Shown here one piece after another: positions 14,890 to 29,000 of a DNA stretch of 64,000 nucleotides (position 1 is the stretch's first letter; the number at the start of each line of letters is the position of its first letter). This DNA is from Lates calcarifer (Eukaryota; Chordata; Actinopteri; Centropomidae). Location: contig NC_066851.1 of NCBI RefSeq assembly GCF_001640805.2, forward strand, positions 2,428,427-2,492,426, read 5' to 3'. A model generated the notes under the pieces. That model worked only from the letters and a program-made list of their open reading frames with translations, did no database searches and was not told where the DNA came from. A program made the position numbers and the translations under genes.

Positions 14890-17800
14890 GAGGAGCAGAG
14901 GAGACAGCTGACAATCATACACTACGAATACTGTAACTGTTATAAATCTCTGTAAAGTCATAGAGGGACAGACGTCGGCCCAAAATATCAGAGTTTTTAA
15001 ACACACACAATCTACCATCCTCTAACACTCTATCCTAGGGGAAACACTGGTTAATTACACTATTACACATGGTTCATTTTCCATGACATGAGATTATTAA
15101 AGAACGTAAATAATCTTAACAACTTAATTGTTTCCATTGTACTGATAAGTTAGCATCAGACCTCTTGATACCTTTCCCTATAGAAACATAAAGCAGCTGC
15201 TACAGCACTTCAGTAAGCTAGCTGCTAGCTAATTAATGACAAACATAACTTTGCACCAACACTGGCCTTTTCAGTAAGATATTTGTGTGGTGTCAGACCA
15301 TGATCTCTTTGCTCCTCTTGATCCATTTGTATTCAGTCAGAGTAAACTCAAAACAGGCAGGACCTCAAAGGCAACTTCTCTTGATCTTACCTAATGAACT
15401 GACCTTCAAATGTGAAGGTAGTTCAAATGCCTTCTCTACTTGAATGTGGAAAACTATCATCAAAACTCCCAACTGTTTATGAAAGTGTATGTATGTGTTT
15501 TACCTCTATGTTCTGGACCAACATGGCAATGTGAGAGAAGTCAGTGACCTCAGCAGAGGCCTCCAACACCTGAGACACCATGTGGCTCCAGTGGGCGTAG
15601 ACCAAGTAGTGGGTCCTGGAGGATGCTTCTCAGCCCTGACTCTGACTCTGAACACAGCCTGGTCGCTCTGGATTTCACACTGCAACATAAGTACACATGA
15701 CATTTACATTTACATTTGTCATCTTTTCATTCAGTATTTGGTGTCATGTTTCAAGGACGGTCACTTGTACCCTCCCCCATATTTATGGAGTCTCACAATC
15801 TGCTCTTGTACTCGTTCAGGAAGTTCCTTACCATGTGCAGCCATGTTGCATTAAACACAACCCAGAGCAGAACTAGGAAGCAACTTAAAAATAATACAGT
15901 TACTGTAAGAATATTTTGAATAATTTGATGTTAGTTATATTGACCAGGGTTGTACTCAGTTTTGATGTATACTTCATAGTTGTGTGCAGAAAATACATAT
16001 CATGCACTATTACAACATTATAACTAAAAGAAAAAAACTGAACAAACAGTAGGGTGCAGACCTACTTCTGCAGGCACACTGCAGATCAGTGCACTACCAC
16101 TCCTGTGTCAGTTAAATCTTCCTGCGGAATGAACATTTCTTAAGGTGATGAAATAAAAAGTAAAAGTCTATCAGCATTTGAAGAAAGGTTCATTTTCTTC
16201 ATGTCTATTTGCTGCATTGGTTATATTAAGTCATAGTTTCTTTATTCCTTCATTCTCTGCCTGCCTTTGCAGTCTTACTACCTCTCCTGTCATTTCAGAA
16301 CCCACCACTCCTTCCTGCCCAACACTAGCTCCAGCTTTCCCGCCTCGCAGCCACCTGAGTCTTTTCTATCCACCCACTCCCTGTTCCCAATCCCCTAATC
16401 AGCTCCTAGTATACACAAGCCCATTTCAATCATTCCCTGCCAGATCATCTGTTCTGCTTTCCATGCTGGTAGGTTGCCATTCTTCCTGTCATTCATTCTG
16501 TTTTTGCCTGCCTGTTTTTGACCACCTGCCCATTTTTGGATTTTGCCTTTCACCTGCTCCTGTTACCAACCACTGCCTACGCCCTGACTTTGCCTGCTTG
16601 TTTGCCCTTGCCTGCTTATTCCTGTCATGCCTTAATAAACATTAGCTGTTATGAACAGTGCCGTTGTGCTATTGAGTCCTCTTTTACCTGAGGTATGACA
16701 CTACTTGCTTCTTTTCGCTTCAAAAATCGACAATATAATTTGCTAAAGGGAATCCAGACTCTTGCATACAACTGTATATAAACACCAAACAAGTCAAAAC
16801 ATTAATGCAGGATAAACATTCCTGCTGGAAGTTTCACATTACTCCACGGATTAACAGTCGCTGGCAGTAACACATCAAGAAACCAAACATGTAGAGAAGA
16901 TAACCAGCTTATGTTTATGTGGATGTAAATACCGGTAATTCAAATTTGAAAATCTGCTTCACAAATGTTTTATGAGAAAGAGATGAGGACACACATGTAT
17001 TTTGGTGAGAAATAGTGAATGTGATAAATGCATGAACATTTCACCAGGTATCTTTAGGACAAATTAAAGCAACATGGTTATTTATAAACCTTATCTCGTC
17101 CATTTCACTTAACAATTTCACTGTCAGTGTGTGACTGCAGTTTGTTACAGTGATGCAAATATTAATGTCCCCTCCTGTTTTTCTTATTATCCCTTTATTG
17201 TGATGTTGTAGTTTTACTGTGCAGAATGATGTATGAGTAGTTTGTTTTCATATTCATCTGCCTCAGTTTCTCTGCTCATAGTAAGTCTCAGTTTAACTGA
17301 CTCAGTTTGGAAGCCTTGAAACGTGCAAATAATATTTACGTACGTGCATATTCACAAATTCTGGATGTTTGGTGAGGGCGAAGAAGCAGATGTCATTTGA
17401 AGAATTTAAATGTAAAATTTGAAAATTAAAAGTTATCATTCTAAGGAATCTTTAAGCAATTTCCTCGATAATCAGAGTCAGACTGCAAAAAAAAGTCAAA
17501 TAAAGCATTGAAAAAAAGACCTGTAATAATCAAGACTTGGACTGTGGTGTGAATGGTTGTTTGTCTCTATATGTCAGCTCTGTAGTAGACTGGTGATCTG
17601 TCCAGGGTGAGCCCAGCCTCTAACCCAGTGTCAGCTGGGACTGGTTCCAGTTGTCCCGCAACCCTTAAGGATAAGCGGGATAGATGATAAATGGAAAGAT
17701 TGATCCAGAGATTAAATACTTTGTAAAGACAAGCTAGCAAAGTTAGTACTAGGAAGCTGCTACTGTATTTTTGAAGGTACAATTCATTGTAAACACAAAC

Positions 17801-20035
17801 CCACACCACAGCTTAGTGAAATACTTCTGTATTATTTGTGTTATGTATTGATAAAAAGCTTTAAGTTTCAGTGATATGCTTACAGACTGTAACCTGGACT
17901 TTAGCATTTAACACTGGAATTCTGGCTATGTACATGGACATCCAACACAACAGCTGTATATAAATGAGAGAAAATCTCAAAAACCATGACAAGCATAATA
18001 ATCACATTTAAGTTCTTCTGAAAATCAACAACTGCTTTTAAACTTGGGACTAACTAAATTCATATCTCTGAACTTTGTGTTCATTTCCTCTACAATTACC
18101 ACCATATCATATTGTGCTTTCCAGGAAACTTAACAAATTGTTAGGAAACTATTAGGAATAATGGCCCCGTTTAATAAAGTGATACTGCCAGGGCAAATAG
18201 GGTTAGGTAACATAATTAGGGCGTCAAAGAAGATGCCTAATGGTATGTTTTACCCTACCGAGCAAAACGTCTCACTTGTCTTCACGCGACTATATTTTAG
18301 GCTGTTTAACCAAAATCCCACTTAAATTATCATTACCTCCCAGCTAAAGAGACTACACAGCTCAAAACAACCAACTCATATCTGGGTTTTAAAAATTAGA
18401 GCACTCCATTAAGCCCCACAAATCTCTGAAAGTAGCACTAAAAGATCAGTAGGACAGCCAACTGCAACTGCAGGGAAGTAGAATTCAGACATAAGGAATG
18501 ATTATTAATTTTGAGTAGTTCATATTGTTATTGTTTGCGTCCACATCATGACGGGGGATTTTAACCAAGCATGCTTAAGGACTGTACTCCCCAAATTCCA
18601 CCAGCATGTCAAATGTCCAAACAGGGGGAAAAGGACACTTGACCACGTATATTCCAACATTAAGCATGCTTATAGAGCGACCCCCCTCCCCCACCTAGGA
18701 CAATCCGACCATCTCTCCCTGCTCCTCATCCCGGCCTACACCCCCCTCAGGAAGCAATCAAAACCAAGCACCCAAACCATCAAAACCTGGCCTGAAGATG
18801 CTCTCCTCCAGCTACAGGACTGCTTTTCTTGCACAGAATGGAACATCTTCGAACATCAGGACCTTGAGACACACACGGAGACTGTCCTCTTCTACATCAA
18901 GTGCTGTGTAGAAAACGTGACAGTCACCAAACGCATCCGGGTCTTCCCAAACAGGAAACCCTGGATGACAAGTGAAGTCCAAGCCCTGATCAGAGAGCGT
19001 AACTGAGCCTTCAGGACGAGGGACGGCTCACTGTACAGCACTGCCAGAGCCAACCTGAAGGAGAGGCATCCGACAGGCAAAGGAGGCCTACAGGAAGAAG
19101 ACGGAGGGCTATCTGATGGACAACAACCCACAACAGATGTGGAGAGGCATCCAGGCCTTAACCAACAGCTGTTTAACCTGTCCCTGACCCATGCCACTGT
19201 CCCAACATGTCTGAAGCTCCACCATCATCCCCATTCCCAAAAAACCTGCCATAGACAGTTTCAATGACTACAGACCCACTGCCCTCATATCTGTAGTCAC
19301 GAAAGTATTTGGAGCGGCTGGTCTCCCAGTACATCAGGGACTGCCTTCCCTAACACTTCCTCACACACCGCCCACAATCTGATAGACTCGGCCCCACCTC
19401 TCCTCCACACTCACACTCAGCACTGGCTCCCCTCAGGGCTGTGTGCTGAGCCCCCTGCTGTACGCCCTGTATACCTATGACTGCACTCCAACCCACCCAA
19501 CCAACATCATCATCAAGTATGCAGATGATACCACCGTGGTTGGGCTCATCTCTGATGGGGATGAGACAGTATACAGGGCTGAGGTAGAGAAACTGTCCCT
19601 CTGGTGCTCAGCTAACAACCTGACACTGAACGTCCAGAAAACAAAAGAACTCATCATGGACTTCAGAAAGGACAGACAAGACCACACACCCCCCTCATAA
19701 AATGGAGAATGTGTGGAAACTGTGCCCACCTTCAGGTTCCTGGGCACCCACATCTCAGCCGATCTCTCCTGGACCCACAACACCACCCTAGTGAAGAAGG
19801 CTCAGCAGCGGCTGCATTTCCTGCGTGTGCTCAGGAAAAGCTGCAGCTGCCCTCTGCTGGATGACATATCCAGATCCTGCTGCCTCAGGAAAACCAGGGC
19901 CATGCCCTCCCTGTTTGACCAGTTGCCCTGCTTCAGGTCAATCAAGTCCAGATCCCCTCTGCCATTCAGACCGTAAACAAATGCTGACCATACGCCGCCA
20001 TACCCCCACCCGCTCCCCTCACCCCACCAACACCA

Positions 20036-20075
<40 letters not shown>

Positions 20076-23000
20076 CCAAGGACACTATCCATCACCTGCA
20101 CCTAAAAGTGTCCTAGACTCTTTGCACGATCGTGTGCTATTGTGTGTATGTGAATTCTATTTAAAGTAGACATTGTAAATTTTTGTAATTCTTGTATTTT
20201 TTGTATCTCTTGTATTATATTGTGTACACTTTCTTATTTCTTATTGTATTTAAATCTCTTCTAAGTGCACTGTTTGTCTTCGTGGAGCACCCACAATTTC
20301 ATTGTACTTAACTGTGCAATTGACAATAAAGCCTATTCTATTCTATTCTAAAAGACAAAGGGAAGCTTGCTGATGATCAGGTTTACTTGTGGAAGTTAGT
20401 GTTCAGTAACTTGACTGAATGTAATTTTGTTTGGGAAATTCTGAATATACAGCACTGAAGTACAGCATCAACTGACAGGGACAAGGGACTTCACATGGGT
20501 CTTGCTTTATCTAACCATGAGGAGGGTCCTGAGGTCTAAATCTAGTTTTAAGATTATTCTGATTTTCACACAATGCAAGTAAATAGGTTTCACAACCACA
20601 CCTCAGTCTCATGTTTAATATGCAGGTATACTAACAGTCATAGCTAACACTGAGCTGATCCCAAATAATCTACAAGCAAAGGGTTTTATTTAGAGGGGAA
20701 GGGATGTTCATTTCTACTGAAGAACTACTTAGTCATCTGAGATTAAAATCTATGTTTAGTAAAGCTTAAGGTTTGTGACAGACTCACTTTTATGTCGGAG
20801 ATGAGTAGCAGCTACACAAGCATCATTTTTCACACACTCGCCTGTGTCCTTTGTGTGTAATTAAAAAGTACATCAGTGGCAGAGGATGGCCATCTCACCC
20901 CTGGCTGACACTGGAATATGTTCGTGAATGAACTTCCAATTTTGCACAACGTGAGCATTACTAAACATGGCAACACATTGTTAATGTTGGTATAAAATCA
21001 GAACAAGCAATAGAAGAGAAGTGAGAAGCTGTATTAGTTTCTCTTCTGAATTTTCACCAGTTCCTGCTGCTGACTTCATCATGATATACTGCCCCCGCTG
21101 TCCTTGCTCTGAATGTTACGGATGCATAGCATTAATTCAGGAGAATGCGCAGACCCAATACTAAAGGAATGGAGGATTTGCAAGGTAGCTATGAAACAAT
21201 TGCATAGTTATACAGATATATCAGTGCTAAATTCACACATACTTCAGTTGAAATTATGTTGTAACAAACAACCGACTTAATGCGGTTAAACATTACCCTT
21301 TTATATACTTTTACTATATTGCATATGCTAATCAAAGTAAAGGACAGTCAAGAAAGGAATATTCTCAGAAATGAGAAATGAATGAAATAAATGGAAACTG
21401 TCCTGGTAGGTAAATGCAAACATTGGGTACTGCAGATAAGTTGCAGGTATTATATGGCCTACAAGTGATTCACTAGGTTTTGCCTTTTAGGATTTTTTTT
21501 AACAGTGGTAAACTTCCTGTCACATACCTCTGATGCTCTTTGACAACAGCCAGGACGTCATCAGAAAGGTGGCGTGAGTCCACTGAGAACCTGAAGAGCT
21601 CCTTGAGCTGAGATTTAAGAAGTTCCACTTGGGATTCCTCCCCTGCCAGTGTATTCCTGACACCCTGCAACATAAAAGAATATGGAACACAAGCAAAGTG
21701 AACTCAAGCCACAATCAGCAGATTTTCACCACAGAAACCTGAGTCACACACTTACTCTGCCACTGTTTATTAGAGCTGTCACTTTTTCAAAAAGTCAAGT
21801 TGGAATGAATTCTAACTGACACGTAATTCATTCAAATCAATTCAAATGCAATGCCATTTAGGGTATCCAGTCTATGCAACTGGGCCACGTATCTTTGCAT
21901 ATAATTCTTGATACCTTTCAAGTGATGGTCAGATGGCAGGCTAGCAGGTCTGACACCAATTTTGCTGTTGCTGTAGAGTATGGCAGTGCTTTTTACAAAG
22001 ATGCAAAAGAGCTTCATCTTTTTGCATTTTGCATACATTGGACTTGAATACTTCAACATGCTTTCAGCTGATTCAGAGTTGTACTATCATTATGCTTTAC
22101 TTGCTATGTTGTCTCATTTTTACTTATTAGCTTAGATTTGATGTGCAGTCAGCAGCATGCACCATATCAACTGTATGTGCACATGTAAGTAATAGCTGCA
22201 TTATTAATGTGACACTAAGTTCGCTTTAGGTGTGTCAGCTGCTAATTGGAAAGACTAAATAAGATGTAGCTATAATGACTTTTAGCAGCTGCAGATTCTT
22301 TTCACATCTGAAAAGAATCTTGACATCTGACACAGCTACATATGTACATTTTATTTTTTTCCATTTAGTTCTGACACGATTATCCACCTAAATCAGTGAG
22401 TTGATAATAAAATTGTTACTAATGTAAATGTACTGCAACTGTCTGTAAGGTGTTATTGTATCTGTAGTGTTTCCCTTACCATTATCAACATTTATGTTCT
22501 TTTCTCTCCGTATTAATCAGAGCATGTTTTGATGTGAGACAATTTTCAGTCCAGTTAGATCCAGTTCAAAATCGTCTCAGTTCTGTGACTCACTGGTGTC
22601 AATGTTCATTAAATCAGTAGCCAGTCAGTGTCCACAATCCAACGGACTGTACAGTAAAGTGACTACCTCCCCAACTAGTGACTCATTTGTGACTCACCCA
22701 AACTTCCTTCAAAAGAAAAAACAAAAGTGACAATATACTGTAACTGCTGTTCTGTGTCTTTTTTGTTGACCTTCCCTTTTCACATTCCTTTTCACAGCAG
22801 GTTTAAGACTTGCATTTACACTATTTCTTATGCAGGTATGTCACAGAGAAACTCAACATTCAGTTTTTATCAAGTACATCAAATTAGCCTTTCGATCCTT
22901 GCAGGCCTTCTTCAGATTAGGAGTTAACCTGTGATATCCAGTAACTGGAAGCGAACATACATCAGCCATACAGAGCCCTGATATATGGCATAACTATTTA

Positions 23001-26000
23001 AAATATATATCTAGCATTCAACAGATATATGAAAATTTCTTCTTACTGTTTACTGAAGCCAAAAAGCTTAGGATGGCTTCTTTCCAGCAACTGAAATGTG
23101 CCCTCATTAAATAATAAATACACTTACTGAGACAGAGCATATAACCTGTATTTTCTTTAAGGTTAGAGGGTCTTTAAGGCCATTAATTGTTTGGTATTTC
23201 TCTTCATTGTCTGTCCAAGTGAATTCTGAGTAGGAGGATATTTCAGCTACAATGGCATCTATCTGCAATGTGGATAAACTTGAGTTGTTTACAATCTATT
23301 TCTCTTCAACTAAAAGTGAAAACAGATTGTGTCACAGTGAGGTGAGAGCCTGTCTACACTGCAGCAGATGACAGACAGATGAGTCCACCAGATCACTTTG
23401 CATTCCAGTCACACCCAACAGAAGCAGCTCCACAGGTCCACAGGTAGAGAACTCTGTAAAAATTTTCTGAACAGTCTCCTGCTGACTCTGGCTTTTATCC
23501 ATCACATGCTACAAATATGTAAATAAAACATACTGTATGAAGGCTAAATCCTATAGTGGCAAAGCATGTCACATTTATTCCCATGTTTCTGCTGAATGGG
23601 GACTGCTTTTCAATCCACCGCCAGCAGAGACTTCCCAGACAAAGAAGTGGATGAACCCAGCATATACCACAGTGTGAAACGGAAATAATAATCTGACTGT
23701 ACACCTCACTGAGGCATTCAGTGAGTCCACTAAAGAAGATTCACTGACAGGGCTGCAGGATTAAGTTTCCAGTGTGTATTCCATGTGAGCCAGGTTGTGA
23801 AATATACCGTGCTGAAGATAAAGAACTCAGTCAAGACTCATCATGTTAGGACACAAAGGTTATATCACCTCGGAGAGGAACTAGAGGAGGAATGATGTTA
23901 TGAGGTATGAGGGAAGGCAGTGAAATGACTACAATGTATAAAAAAAACAAGAGATCGGGGAGTGTAGATGGAGTAGATGGAGTGCAAAATATTCTGGTAT
24001 GCTGGAAAGGACTGAAGTGAAACTGGCAATGCCAGAGCAGACATGATTCAAACCTGTGACTGGATATAAAACCTCAATCCTCTTTTACTAAAATGTGTCC
24101 AAAATATGGAGTATCCAAAACTCTCAGGTACTGACTCCAGCATCAAATGTATGGCCAGATTTATAATCTTAAACTGTACTTCATTAACAAGACAGTTTTG
24201 TTTTGTCTGTGCTCTTCTCACTGGTTTCACGTGGACAGGGATCAGTTGGAAAAATATGATGTCACCTAGTTTGTGCGCCAATCAGAGTTCAGCAACATTT
24301 GAATTCTAATCTCATGGCAGTTGGTTGTTTGCTTATGTGATCAAACCACACCCACACAGTACTAAAGCAGGTCATTTTTCACTCCTAATAAATAGTAACT
24401 TAAGATAGTTTATTTTTCAAAATGTCATCTCCTTGTTGCCTTTTAATAATGAATATCTAATGTTTCAGAGTCATGCTAAAGATTTAAGTAAATTTGATGG
24501 ATTTTAACAACAGTCTTGGTTATAAAGGTGAAACGAGCCCAAAGAATTTGAATAATACAACATTATTATTACATATTACAGGAAGAGATACCATGGTATA
24601 TACAGTATGGTGAAATTTCTGACAGTACAACAAATTTATAATGAGTGTGTTTACATGAACTCTTATTAACCGGGATACAGTCAATAGTATGATTTCCTAG
24701 TTGTCATGTAAATGAGAGTGATCTCATTAACTGAGAAACCTGATTTCCTCCAGTAGATACTATATCTCCTAGTGAATGCTTTACAGGTAACCCAGTTTGA
24801 AATCAGCTGTTATATGTAAGAATGTGCAGGACAAACACTTAAAACAGAGTAAGAGCACTATGGTGGGATGGAGGACGTGATAATAAGTCCTAGCATTAGG
24901 AGATTATATTTATATTCCTGTATTTGTTGAAACTGATGAAAATGAGTAGGTCACTTCAGGACTGCATTAAGTCTACATTCACACTAATTGTAATAATACT
25001 GCTGATATGTTCAGAGGAACCTACCGTGTATTTCCTCCACTGGCCCACTATCTGCTCCTCAGTGTGGTCACTGCAGTCCCCGGGCTCGCGGCCCTCCACC
25101 AGCTCATGGTCGAGCCCGTTGCAACAGCACCCTGAGGCGGCCGATGTCTTCTCCCAGCCGCTGGCACCTGGCCACATACTGAGTGTGTGAGTCCAGTCTG
25201 GAGCGCAGGCCCTCCTCAGCCTCACACAGGCCCTGCCTCAGCCTCTGCCAGCCCAGCCTCAGCTCCTCAGCTTCCTCCACCACCACCTCCGCCCCCGCAG
25301 GAGAGGTGCATCCCCTAACTGCCTCCGCCAGACCCTCAATGTGCTGAAGGGTCATCTCCTCACCGGCCACGCTGTCGTCCAGAGCCTGGCACAGGGAGGC
25401 AGAGGTAGAAAGATTACAACAAGCTGTCTTGGATTACCAAGATACAGTGAGAAAAGAATATCATAACTCAATTATTATATTTTAAATTAGAAGTACGCAA
25501 AGAACTGGAAGAGTTAGGCCACTGGGAAATAGGATTTTCCAGAGGTGTGATATTTCCACAATCAGTAATTTAGCAAAATGGAATTTCACTCACTTTTCAT
25601 TTTAAAAAGGCTTTTAAATGAAACTTGATGTTACATGTAAAAGCCAGGCTGCAAGCTAACTCTGGTACAATAAATCACATGGTAACACATATGTTTAACA
25701 TTATACATGGTCATTTATAAATAAAATAAACACAATTTCCTGCTTAAAATTTACTGCAATAAACTAAGAATTCTGGGACAAAATTTGGACATGTATATGC
25801 TATACTGTAGTGTTATCTATACATTGCTTTTCTTTATACCAAATACATCCTGCTGTCCCCACAGATCACACTTACTGTATTGTATCCATCCATTTACTCT
25901 CTTATGACGTTTTGTACCAGTAAAGACATTTATGTTTACTTTTCATTTGGTTGGTAAAAAATTCAAAGCATTTCAATTTTATTTACATGGCACCAAATCA

Positions 26001-29000
26001 CAACAGAAGTTATCAAGGCAGTTTTCATATAGAGCAGGTCTAGAAATTACTTAGTATATGTTACACAGGTGAGAATATTAATTCAAATTCTACCTGTCCT
26101 TCATTCTGCCTTCTCCCTTACTGAAAATAACAGACAGGATTTGAAACTATGAATATGGTGACATCTTTTTTTTTTTTTTGTATATACAAGTTGAGTCTCA
26201 CTTGTAAGACTTTGAGCTTGTTCTCAGCTGTATCTTCCCTCTCCATCAGATCAGTTAGCTCCTTGGTTTTTGACAGCAGCCAGGACTGGAACCTCTGAAC
26301 ACAGCCTTGGTACGTCTGGTGCTCCTCAGCGATCTTCTGAAGCAGCGACAGACGCTCCTAGCACAGCAGGAGACACACCTCGTGGTAAATTTTTAGCATC
26401 ACACTGTTCAAAATGAATGAAAATTTTTCAGCAAACATCACAGACTTCACATTTGGGTATCTGAGTGAGGAGCTTAGATGTGAAGGAGAACCTGTATTCT
26501 CCTGTGAGGCTTTCGACTGTCATCTGTTACTTCAACTGCATGTTGACATTTTAGACAACAAGAACACAGAGACTAGTAAAAAGAGCCAGTCCACAGGTAG
26601 GAGGTGCTTCCAGGGAACATGACACCTTATAACACAGCATTATTTAAATCACAATTCTCCCATTTGGAATAAGAAGCACTGCTTTGCCAGCAGACTGGTT
26701 TGTTAATGTGAATGCAGGATGTAGGTAAAGACTGACGTGGGTGTGTGGTTATATCTGACTGACATTTGAAAGAGCTGTCTGAAAAGAAAGAGGAAGAGTA
26801 GCCTCATTGTGTAGCTGACAGAGGAGAAAAGCAGCCTTCATTGATTTGTTCATGTTGACTAATCCAACACTACTTACTCTGAATGTAAATTATCCCCATT
26901 TGAAATTCAATACACAGCAAACTTTTGTTTCCCTTTGCAGATTGATTAAAGATGCACAGGGTAAACATCATCATGTTTTTCATTTTCCTCAAATTTATGT
27001 ACAGTTTTGTGGCTCAGAGTTTTGCTCTAATACGCAGAAAAGTAAACAAGTAAACATGAATAGAAGTTTGAGGTCCTTGCTGATAATGTAAATTAAGGGC
27101 TCACTGATTTGTGGGAATATTCACACATAATGTATGCTCACATCGATTCAAAATGTAACCTCATGGTCGCAATTTTCGTTTCCTTTGATCCTCCACAAAA
27201 CATAATACAATTAAACAACATGCACTACATACTGTATGTGTGTGGGTGTCTATGTGTGTGTATCTCTGCATGTGGTGGTGGTTGAGAGGAAAAAGAATGA
27301 AAGTATAGTGAAGTAGTCTCTATTTCAAACCACTGCTAGTGAGACTGCAAGGCCTGCACTTCCTGTTACAAATAAGCTGTTCCTTATTCAAACAATGGAA
27401 TTCTCTTTTGCTTTGCTCAAGAGGATTGACGTGCTTTCATTTCATGGTTCAATTTCATTTTCTTTCTTTGAGTATTTGTTTAGTTCTTTCAGTTCGTTGA
27501 CTTCTCTCCTCCTCTGTCTTTTGCTTTTAAAGCATTATTCTATACACATTCTACTGGCTGATCTGTGTGTAGTTTACATAAGCCACAAGCCCCTGTACTC
27601 GCATTAGCATATACAGAACTGGGTGCAAGGCTCTGTCCAGACTTATGCAATACTGCAAGACCCTGATCACTGACATGCATTTGCATAAACACTGTATAGA
27701 ACTACTCAGAACTACTCTAGTTGTAGTTCATGCTCAGGATGCATGGTACAGTGCATTATACAAAAAGTATACACTACACTGTGATAAGACATTAAGATAA
27801 ATAAGACATTAACAATTTATAATTAATAATTATTAACTGTTGTTTCTAACTTGAAAACACATTGTGTGCATTATGCGCAGCCCCTACAACTGTACAGTAT
27901 GAACTGTAGGAACTGTAATAAAAAGGACAGAGTACATACAATACACTCACAGAGGACCAGGGCCAGAGATGTACATTTTGCCCCAAGGTTGCTTCAGATG
28001 TTAATCCAGCCATTACACACACAACCAGCATTACCCCTTCACAGATGTATGCCTCTGCCAACCAGTCCAGTTGCAGTTAATAGTGTGTCAATTCTTGACA
28101 TGGGCAAAAATGTGTTTTGTGAGGTCACAGAGATCTTGACCTTTAACTACCAAGTCAGTTCATCTTTGAGTGCAGGCGAGTCAAACGTTTGTAAGGATGT
28201 AACATTTGAAAGGATTCCCTCGAGGCACTCCTTAGATGGTTCCTTCCTTTGAAAAGGCCAAAAACATGTTTTTTGAAGTCTCAGTGACCTTGAGCTTTGA
28301 CCTTTGACCAAATTCTCATCAGTTCATTCTTGAGTCCAGGTGAATTTTTGTGCCAAATCTGAGGACATTTTCTCAGGACGTTTCTGAGATATTGCGTTCA
28401 TGACAATGTGACGGACAGACTGGCAACCCGAAAACATTATGCCTCCAGCCAAAACAGCTCTATGCACAGCATTATAACTTTTTTCTTTGTTAGTGGTTTG
28501 CGCATCTACTTCAGTATTATGGACGTTATTCTAGCTAACTTGCCAATGTCCAAAAAACAGGTCACTATCTTAACAAAAAAAAACAAAAAACAACAACAAC
28601 AACGAATGTTTTCTGACACTCTGCTGCACGTTAAGAGATGGACTCACCATTAATGGAATGAAATGCACAAAAGACACTTTCCTTGCTTTATTAGCAGCTA
28701 ACTAAGCAATAGTAATGAAATGATTGGTCAATTAATCAGTTAATGGATTTTCTGATCAACAGAGAAATTTGAAACAGTGACAATCACACACTGATGTACT
28801 GATGTACGTAACATTTTTTACATTGGTTTCAGCTTCTGTTTTCCTCATGCATGTGCCACCAGTTGTGTGGCTGCACCTCTCACACACCCTTTGGAACATT
28901 GAGCATATACTAGTATATACAAAGTATTAATATGTTCAGGCTGTAGTGAAGAGTAGAGGGGAATCAGAAGGAGTTAATAAGTGCCTCACCTCAGCTCTGT

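Larger units (their letters stand above)
15680..21527. other. Largest syne3 intron, filled with repeats
   Basis: Holds the LTR-like remnant, a dispersed repeat copy and the antisense LINE fragment. The rest (16710-17540, 17700-18540, 20360-21527) is AT-rich with nothing recognised. Confidence 0.7.

Noticed and set aside
16178..16645. 155-codon plus-strand open frame rich in Ser, Pro, Phe and Cys
   Set aside because: CT-rich composition produces the frame; better explained as an LTR-like remnant.
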